DNA of 64,000 nt from Ewingella sp049889095 (GTDB lineage Bacteria > Pseudomonadota > Gammaproteobacteria > Enterobacterales > Enterobacteriaceae), in NCBI GenBank assembly GCA_049889095.1, contig JBLJFK010000011.1; one strand, given 5' to 3'. How positions within the stretch are numbered: the first letter of the stretch is position 1; each line of letters opens with the position of its first letter. The notes beneath the pieces were generated by a model, which worked only from the letters and a program-made list of their open reading frames with translations, ran no database searches and was not told the origin of the DNA. Made by a program: the position numbers and the translations under genes. This document shows, one piece after another, positions 58,795 through 64,000 of the stretch.

Positions 58795-59457
58795 ATGAAC
58801 AAACGACTTCTTGTGGTTGCAGGCGCACTTTGCGTCACGATGGGCCTGTCAGCTTGTACCACCAACCCCTATACCGGCGAATCCGAAGCGGGTAAATCCG
58901 GCATTGGCGCAGGTCTGGGTGCCGCCTTAGGTGCGGGCGTTGGGATGCTCTCATCTTCCAAAAAGGATCGCGGCAAAGGTGCATTGATCGGTGCAGCAGC
59001 CGGTGCCGCACTGGGCGGCGGTGCAGGTTATTACATGGATGTGCAGGAATCTAAACTGCGCGACAAAATGAAAGGCACCGGCGTCAGCGTAACCCGTCAG
59101 GGCGACAATATTGTGCTGAATATGCCAAACAATGTGACCTTCGACACCAACAGCAGCACGTTGAAACCGGCGGGCGCTAACACGCTGACCGGCGTAGCGA
59201 TGGTGCTGAAAGAATATCCGAAAACGGCAGTTAACGTGGTCGGTTACACCGACAGTACGGGTACACGAGCGCTCAACATGAAGCTGTCACAGCAACGTGC
59301 CGACGGCGTCGGTAGCGCGCTGATCACTCAGGGTGTGGCAGGCAGCCGCGTGCGCACCACCGGTGCCGGCCCGGATAACCCGATTGCCAGCAACAGCACC
59401 GAAGAAGGCAAAGCGCAAAACCGCCGCGTTGAGATCACCCTCAGCCCGCTACAGTAA
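58795..59457 (+). CDS. yiaD: OmpA-family lipoprotein YiaD
   Basis: This 220-aa outer-membrane lipoprotein has the lipobox LSAC (Cys21), a glycine-rich stretch (GIGAGLGAALGAGVGML and AAAGAALGGGAGYYMD, glycine-zipper type) and a C-terminal OmpA domain (VTFDTNSSTLKPAG, NVVGYTDSTGTRALNMKLSQQRADGV, AQNRRVEI) that binds peptidoglycan. It matches E. coli YiaD (219 aa). AAAAGGA precedes ATG 58795. A GC-rich hairpin near 59481-59501 may end the transcript. Confidence 0.94.
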   Translation: MNKRLLVVAGALCVTMGLSACTTNPYTGESEAGKSGIGAGLGAALGAGVGMLSSSKKDRGKGALIGAAAGAALGGGAGYYMDVQESKLRDKMKGTGVSVTRQGDNIVLNMPNNVTFDTNSSTLKPAGANTLTGVAMVLKEYPKTAVNVVGYTDSTGTRALNMKLSQQRADGVGSALITQGVAGSRVRTTGAGPDNPIASNSTEEGKAQNRRVEITLSPLQ

Positions 59458-59480
59458 TCGCTTCACAGTTAAAATAACGC

Positions 59481-59501
59481 CGGGGCCGCCGCATGGCCCC
59501 G
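59481..59501 (+). terminator. Possible terminator after yiaD
   Basis: CGGGGCC-GCCGCAT-GGCCCCG is a 7-bp GC stem followed by only CTTTC. It is located 24 nt after the yiaD stop and ends 55 bp before the rafR start. Confidence 0.5.
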
Positions 59502-59555
59502 CTTTCATGCATCCTGTGTTATTCTGCCCTTCCCCCCTGCGTAACGGATGCCAGT

Positions 59556-60563
59556 ATGTCTCTGAAAGCTATCGCGAAAGTTCTCGGTCTCTCTGTGACC
59601 ACCGTCAGCCGCGCGCTGAACGGTTACGATGACGTTTCAGCGGACACCAAAGCGCGGGTACAGGCAGCGGCGGATTTACGCGGTTACCGGCCTAACACCC
59701 TCGCCCGCCGGTTGAAAATGGGCAAGATCGACGCCGTTGGGCTGATTTTCCCCTTCACTTCCCATCCTTTAAGTAATTCTGCGTTTGTCGAAATGGTCGG
59801 CTGTATTACACGCGAACTGGCAAAACATGAAATCGATCTGTTGCTGGTGCCGGATGAGCTGGGGACGTTTTCGTGGCGACGGCTGATAGAAAGCAAACGC
59901 GTGGACGCCATGCTGGTCGCGCATACGTTAGATAATGACCCGCGTCTGCTGGATTTACAGCTGCGCAATTTCCCGTTTCTGGCACTCGGGCGCAGCGGTT
60001 GTCTGACGCAGGATTACGCCTGGTTTGATTTCGATAATCGCGCCGGGATGCAGATGGCGGTCGATCATCTCGCTAAACTGGGCCATCAGCGTATCGCGTT
60101 TCTTGGCGAAAATAATCAGCAATCCTTTATCGGCCAGCGCCATCAGGGCTATCTCGACGGGCTGGTGGCCAACAGATTGCCGCTTAACCCGGAGTATGTG
60201 AATAGCGTCAGCCCAAGCCGCCGCGCTGGTTATCAGGCTACGCAGGCGCTGCTGGCGTTACCGCTGCCGCCCACGGCGATTGTTTGCGACTGCAATATGC
60301 ACGGCGAGGGTGCCGCACTGGCGTTGTACGACGCCGGGCTGCTGCTCAACGGTGGCATCTCGCTGATTATTTATGACGGTTTACCTCCTGATAGCCTGCC
60401 CGACGTCGCGGTCACCGCCATCCGCCAAGCCACCCGCGAATCGGTTGGCCTGCAAATCGCAGACATGACCATGGCGCTGATCCGCAACGAACCTTTGAGC
60501 CATTTACAGGTGCTGTGGCAGCCGGAACTGCAGGCGGGCGTTACCGCACATCCTCCACACTAA
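59556..60563 (+). CDS. rafR: LacI-family repressor of the raf cluster (RafR-like)
   Basis: This 335-aa regulator (same length as RafR of plasmid raf operons) has an N-terminal LacI HTH (LKAIAKVLGLSVTTVSRALNGYDDVS) with the hinge YRPNTLARRLK and a periplasmic-binding-protein-like sensor domain. The gene is directly upstream of rafA and rafB. The palindrome at 60623-60642, in front of rafA, has the CCGAAACGTTTCGG core of raf operators. Its inducer is probably melibiose, from family knowledge. Confidence 0.9.
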   Translation: MSLKAIAKVLGLSVTTVSRALNGYDDVSADTKARVQAAADLRGYRPNTLARRLKMGKIDAVGLIFPFTSHPLSNSAFVEMVGCITRELAKHEIDLLLVPDELGTFSWRRLIESKRVDAMLVAHTLDNDPRLLDLQLRNFPFLALGRSGCLTQDYAWFDFDNRAGMQMAVDHLAKLGHQRIAFLGENNQQSFIGQRHQGYLDGLVANRLPLNPEYVNSVSPSRRAGYQATQALLALPLPPTAIVCDCNMHGEGAALALYDAGLLLNGGISLIIYDGLPPDSLPDVAVTAIRQATRESVGLQIADMTMALIRNEPLSHLQVLWQPELQAGVTAHPPH

Positions 60564-60622
60564 TCATTCCTCTTTCGATTATTTATCTCGTCTGTATCAC
60601 AAATTTTCACCTTCACATTTCC

Positions 60623-60642
60623 AATCCGAAACGTTTCGGATT
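60623..60642. promoter_or_regulatory. raf operator
   Basis: AATCCGAAACGTTTCGGATT is a perfect 20-bp palindrome 60 bp before the rafA start. Its 14-bp core equals the raf operator as I recall it for E. coli plasmid raf systems. Only one copy is visible here. Confidence 0.8.
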
Positions 60643-60702
60643 AATAGTTACGCCACGAGATCGCGTTTTATAGAAACAACTATCGAGTGGAGTCGTGACA
60701 GC

Positions 60703-62826
60703 ATGGAAAACCAGATCGTTCATTTAACCAGCGAACACACCAGCCTAATCGTACGCTGTACACCGTTCGCCGAAATCCTTTATTGGGGAAATCGCCTGAG
60801 CCAGTTTTCGGCTGACGATATGATTTCCCTCAGCCGAGCAGTGCCCAACGGCCGCATCGATGTCGAAGCACCGGTCAATTTCAGCGCCGATTCAGGGCGC
60901 GGCTCTTTCGGTACGCCGGGCCTGGAAGGCCATCGTGACGGTATGGACTGGTCGCCGGTGTTCAATACAATTGACGTGCAACAGCAGGGAAATCAGCTGA
61001 CGATCACCACGGAAGATGCTATCGCGGGTGTGCAATTTCGCAGCGAACTGCGCCTCGATGACAGCGGCATTTTGCAGGCGCGTAATGCGCTGACCAATAT
61101 CAAGCCAGGAACCTATCAGTTGGCGCGTCTGGCTGTCACGCTGCCGCTGCCCGAACGCGCCGCCGAAGTGATGGCGTTTCATGGCCGCTGGATCAAAGAA
61201 TTCCAGCCACACCGCACGCTGCTGGAGCACGGCGGCATTATTCAGGAAAACCGGCGCGGCAAAACGTCTTCGGAATATTTCCCGGCAATGATGATCGGTC
61301 ATCAGGGTTTCAGCGAAGAACAGGGCGAAGTCTGGGGAATACACCTGGGCTGGAGTGGTAATCATCGTCTGCGCGCGGACATCAAAATCGATGGTCGCCG
61401 TCTGGTGCAGGCCGAAGCGCTCTATCTGCCGGGCGAGCAGCGTCTCGAACAAGGTGAAACACTGGAAACGCCGTGGCTGTACGCCAGCTATTCCGCCTGC
61501 GGACTGAACCGCATGAGCCAGCAATTCCACCGCTTCGTGCGCGAACAAATTTTACGTTTTCCGACCGGGAAACCGCGCCCGGTGCATCTGAATACCTGGG
61601 AAGGCATCTATTTCGATCACGATCCCGATTACATTATGCAGATGGCAACCGAGTCTGCCGCATTGGGCGTAGAACGCTTCATTATCGACGACGGTTGGTT
61701 CCGCGGCCGCGACCATGACCGCGCTGCGCTCGGCGACTGGTATCTCGATGAGAAGAAATACCCAAACGGGCTGGAACCGGTGATCAGCCACGTTAAAAAT
61801 CTCGGTATGGAGTTTGGTATCTGGGTCGAGCCGGAAATGATTAATCCGGACTCCGATCTTTATCGTGCCCACCCAGATTGGCTACTGGCGTTGCCGGGTT
61901 ATCAGCAGCCGAGCGGTCGTCATCAGTTCGTACTCGATTTGAATAATCCGCAGGTGTTTGATTATCTTGTGGACCGTATGAGCTGGCTGCTCGGTGAGCA
62001 TGACGTCGATTACGTGAAGTGGGATATGAACCGCGAAATCGTTCAGCCGGGGCATGAAGGCCGCGCCGCCCTGACGGCGCAAACGCAGCAGTTCTACCGC
62101 CTGCTCGACGTACTGGGTGAACGCTTCCCGCAGATTGAGTTTGAGTCCTGCGCTTCCGGCGGCGGGCGCATCGACTATGAAGTGTTGAAACGCAGCCACC
62201 GCTTCTGGACGTCAGACAACAACGACGCGCTGGAGCGGCAGAAAATTCAGCGCGGCATGAGCTATTTCTTCCCGCCAGAAGTCATGGGGTCGCACATCGG
62301 CAGCAAGCTGTGCCATGCCACCTCACGCCAGCACAGCATTGAATTCCGGGGGCTGACGGCGCTGTTTGGCCATATGGGCATTGAGCTGGATCCGGTCAAA
62401 GAAGGCGACGCAGAGCGTGCCGGTTTCGCCAAATATACCCGTCTGCATCAGCAGTTGCGTTCGTTACTGCACAGCGGAAACGTGTTCCGCGTGGACAGCC
62501 ATGACGACGCCATGTTGATTAACGGTGTAGTGAGCCAAAAGCGCGATCGCGCCGTGTTTTTAGTCAGCCAACTGGCGATGCCCACCTGGTCACTGCCCGG
62601 CTCGCTGCGTATCCCGGGGCTAAAACCGAATGGCCGTTATCGCGTCACAGTACTGGACCAACCGGCGCTGCTGGACGGTGGTGGCAGCGGCCACACTATG
62701 CGAGTGCAACCCGCGTGGCTGCATCAATCGCCGGTGCTGAGCGGTGAATGGCTGGCGAATGCCGGGCTGACACTGCCGGTGCTGGACCCGGAAAGCGCGC
62801 TGTTGTTGAATTTTGAACGCGTTTAA
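60703..62826 (+). CDS. rafA: Alpha-galactosidase RafA (GH36)
   Basis: This 707-aa glycoside hydrolase removes terminal alpha-galactose from raffinose and melibiose. GH36 features are the N-terminal beta-supersandwich, the TIM barrel with the nucleophile Asp441 in YVKWDMNRE and acid/base Asp505 in FWTSDNND, and the CASGGGRID motif. Length equals RafA (708 aa). It follows the raf operator and precedes rafB by 81 bp in the order rafA-rafB. Intracellular, as no signal peptide is seen. Confidence 0.95.
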   Translation: MENQIVHLTSEHTSLIVRCTPFAEILYWGNRLSQFSADDMISLSRAVPNGRIDVEAPVNFSADSGRGSFGTPGLEGHRDGMDWSPVFNTIDVQQQGNQLTITTEDAIAGVQFRSELRLDDSGILQARNALTNIKPGTYQLARLAVTLPLPERAAEVMAFHGRWIKEFQPHRTLLEHGGIIQENRRGKTSSEYFPAMMIGHQGFSEEQGEVWGIHLGWSGNHRLRADIKIDGRRLVQAEALYLPGEQRLEQGETLETPWLYASYSACGLNRMSQQFHRFVREQILRFPTGKPRPVHLNTWEGIYFDHDPDYIMQMATESAALGVERFIIDDGWFRGRDHDRAALGDWYLDEKKYPNGLEPVISHVKNLGMEFGIWVEPEMINPDSDLYRAHPDWLLALPGYQQPSGRHQFVLDLNNPQVFDYLVDRMSWLLGEHDVDYVKWDMNREIVQPGHEGRAALTAQTQQFYRLLDVLGERFPQIEFESCASGGGRIDYEVLKRSHRFWTSDNNDALERQKIQRGMSYFFPPEVMGSHIGSKLCHATSRQHSIEFRGLTALFGHMGIELDPVKEGDAERAGFAKYTRLHQQLRSLLHSGNVFRVDSHDDAMLINGVVSQKRDRAVFLVSQLAMPTWSLPGSLRIPGLKPNGRYRVTVLDQPALLDGGGSGHTMRVQPAWLHQSPVLSGEWLANAGLTLPVLDPESALLLNFERV

Positions 62827-62907
62827 TCGGTTGATTTGAAAAGTAGATGAATATAAAAACGCCGGTGCTTCGTTGCCGGTCTTGATGGTTTCGGCAAGGA
62901 AATCACT

Positions 62908-64000
62908 ATGAACGCGACAAAAACTGGCGATCGTTGCTTCTATAAAAACAACACTAACTTCTGGATATTCGGCAGCTATTTCTTCCTCTATTTCTTCATT
63001 ATGGCTACCTGTTATCCGTTTTTACCCATCTGGCTGTCTGACGTTATCGGCCTGACCAAAACGGAAACCGGTATTGTATTTTCAAGCATGTCGCTGTTTG
63101 CGATTCTGTTTCAGCCGTTCTTCGGCATTATTTCTGACAAGCTCGGCCTGAAGAAACATCTTCTGTGGATCATTGCCATTCTGCTGTTTATGTTCGCGCC
63201 GTTCTTTATTTATGTGTTCGCCCCGCTGCTGAAAATCAATATCGTGGCCGGTGCCATTTTGGGCGGTGCGTACATCGGTTTCGTATTTGCTGGCGGCTCG
63301 GGGGCGACCGAGGCGTATATCGAAAGGGTTAGCCGCAACAGTGCGTTTGAATACGGCAAAGCGCGGATGTTCGGCTGCTTCGGTTGGGGCATTTGTGCCT
63401 CCACCGCAGGCGTGCTGTTTAACATCAACCCAAATATCGTGTTCTGGATGGGGTCCGCCGCCGCGTTGATTCTGATGGTGTTACTGCTGATAGCCCGTCC
63501 ACAGGAAAACAAAAATGCGCAGGTGTTGGATAAACTCGGTGCCAATCAATCACAATTTTCGCTGAAAACGGCGGCCTTGTTGCTGAAAGAGCGCAAACTG
63601 TGGATGCTGATTTTGTACGTTGTCGGCGTTGCCTGCGTGTATGACGTCTTCGATCAGCAGTTCGCCACGTTCTTTAAATCCTTCTTCGCCTCACCGCAGC
63701 ACGGCACCGAAATGTTTGGCTACGTCACCACCGCCGGGGAGCTGTGCAACGCGCTGATCATGTTCTGTTCGCCATGGATCATTAACCGCATCGGCGCGAA
63801 AAATACCCTGCTGCTGGCAGGAACGATTATGTCGATCCGTATCGTCGGCTCGTCATTTGCCACCACTGCCGTAGAAGTGATTATGCTGAAAATGCTGCAT
63901 GCGCTGGAAGTGCCATTCCTGCTGGTTGGCGTGTTCAAATACATCACACAGATTTTTGATGTCCGGTTCTCGGCCACCATTTATCTGATCGGGTTTAACT
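62908..64000 (+). CDS. rafB: Raffinose permease RafB (LacY family), 3' end beyond window
   Basis: An open frame of 364 codons runs from ATG 62908 (CAAGGAAATC upstream) into the window end. The product is an oligosaccharide:H+ symporter: NFWIFGSYFFLYFFIMATCYPFLPIWL, EAYIERVSRNSAFEYGKARMFGC, CVYDVFDQQFATFFKSFF and KMLHALEVPFLLVGVFKYI match LacY/RafB/CscB. About 50 residues should remain past the end. It imports raffinose for RafA. Confidence 0.94.
   Translation, partial: MNATKTGDRCFYKNNTNFWIFGSYFFLYFFIMATCYPFLPIWLSDVIGLTKTETGIVFSSMSLFAILFQPFFGIISDKLGLKKHLLWIIAILLFMFAPFFIYVFAPLLKINIVAGAILGGAYIGFVFAGGSGATEAYIERVSRNSAFEYGKARMFGCFGWGICASTAGVLFNINPNIVFWMGSAAALILMVLLLIARPQENKNAQVLDKLGANQSQFSLKTAALLLKERKLWMLILYVVGVACVYDVFDQQFATFFKSFFASPQHGTEMFGYVTTAGELCNALIMFCSPWIINRIGAKNTLLLAGTIMSIRIVGSSFATTAVEVIMLKMLHALEVPFLLVGVFKYITQIFDVRFSATIYLIGFN

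Overview
The window looks like chromosome of a Yersiniaceae-type enterobacterium (Rahnella / Serratia / Ewingella-like). Most proteins are close full-length relatives of E. coli K-12 proteins (EptB, MdfA, WecH, AldB, FdoGHI, SodA, MtlADR, GlyQS, Tag, YiaC, YiaD, YfcF). The gene order mixes blocks that lie near 80 min in E. coli (proline tRNA-eptB, mtlADR-yibL, yiaF/glyQS, tag-yiaC-yiaD, wecH) with a block from near 88 min (sodA-fdhD-fdoGHI-fdhE) and with modules K-12 lacks (urea carboxylase/allophanate hydrolase with urtABCDE, and a raf-type cluster). Assignments rest on recalled family sequences and visible motifs, not on a search.

Layout. 1-450: a proline tRNA (minus) followed by a tandem repeat that carries a copy of the tRNA 3' end. 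0.45-5 kb: eptB, ohr/ohrR with two OhrR-like operators, and an alpha/beta hydrolase. 5.2-17.7 kb: an ATP-dependent urea-use cluster (sigma-54-type promoter, allophanate hydrolase, urea carboxylase, GntR regulator, urtA, a 0.6-kb palindromic repeat element, then urtB-C-D-E). 17.8-24.8 kb: small membrane and exported proteins, a LysE-type exporter, three GNAT acetyltransferases, yfcF, and sutR/ydcO around a paired palindromic operator. 25-28.3 kb: an idnD-like dehydrogenase, then DJ-1-like, isochorismatase-like and GlxA-like genes. 28.3-32.5 kb: wecH, mdfA, aldB. 32.8-40.2 kb: formate dehydrogenase-O (fdoGHI-fdhE) divergent from fdhD, then Fur-box sodA. 40.3-45.2 kb: an NWETF-tailed chemoreceptor, yibL, a MocR regulator and a LysE exporter. 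45.2-49.7 kb: mtlADR with an ERIC-like repeat between mtlA and mtlD and a cluster of CRP-like sites. 49.7-57.4 kb: DsbA-like protein, yiaF, a second repeat element, glyQS, and a GDSL autotransporter esterase. 57.5-64 kb: tag-yiaC, yiaD, and rafR-rafA-rafB (rafB cut by the window end).

How the genes work together. UrtABCDE would import urea; urea carboxylase and allophanate hydrolase would turn it into ammonium and CO2 under nitrogen (sigma-54) control. FdoGHI oxidises periplasmic formate, with FdhE and FdhD as maturation factors. MtlA/MtlD take up and oxidise mannitol under MtlR and CRP. RafB/RafA import and cleave raffinose-type galactosides under RafR.

The most notable signals are: a two-member family of roughly 0.5-0.6 kb non-coding elements with hairpin-bearing ends, one of them inside the urt operon; a cysteine codon exactly where E. 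coli FdoG uses selenocysteine; the rtT-like repeat behind the proline tRNA; and two near-identical 18-bp palindromes 40 bp apart between sutR and ydcO. I saw no prophage, IS transposase, CRISPR array, toxin-antitoxin pair or defence island.
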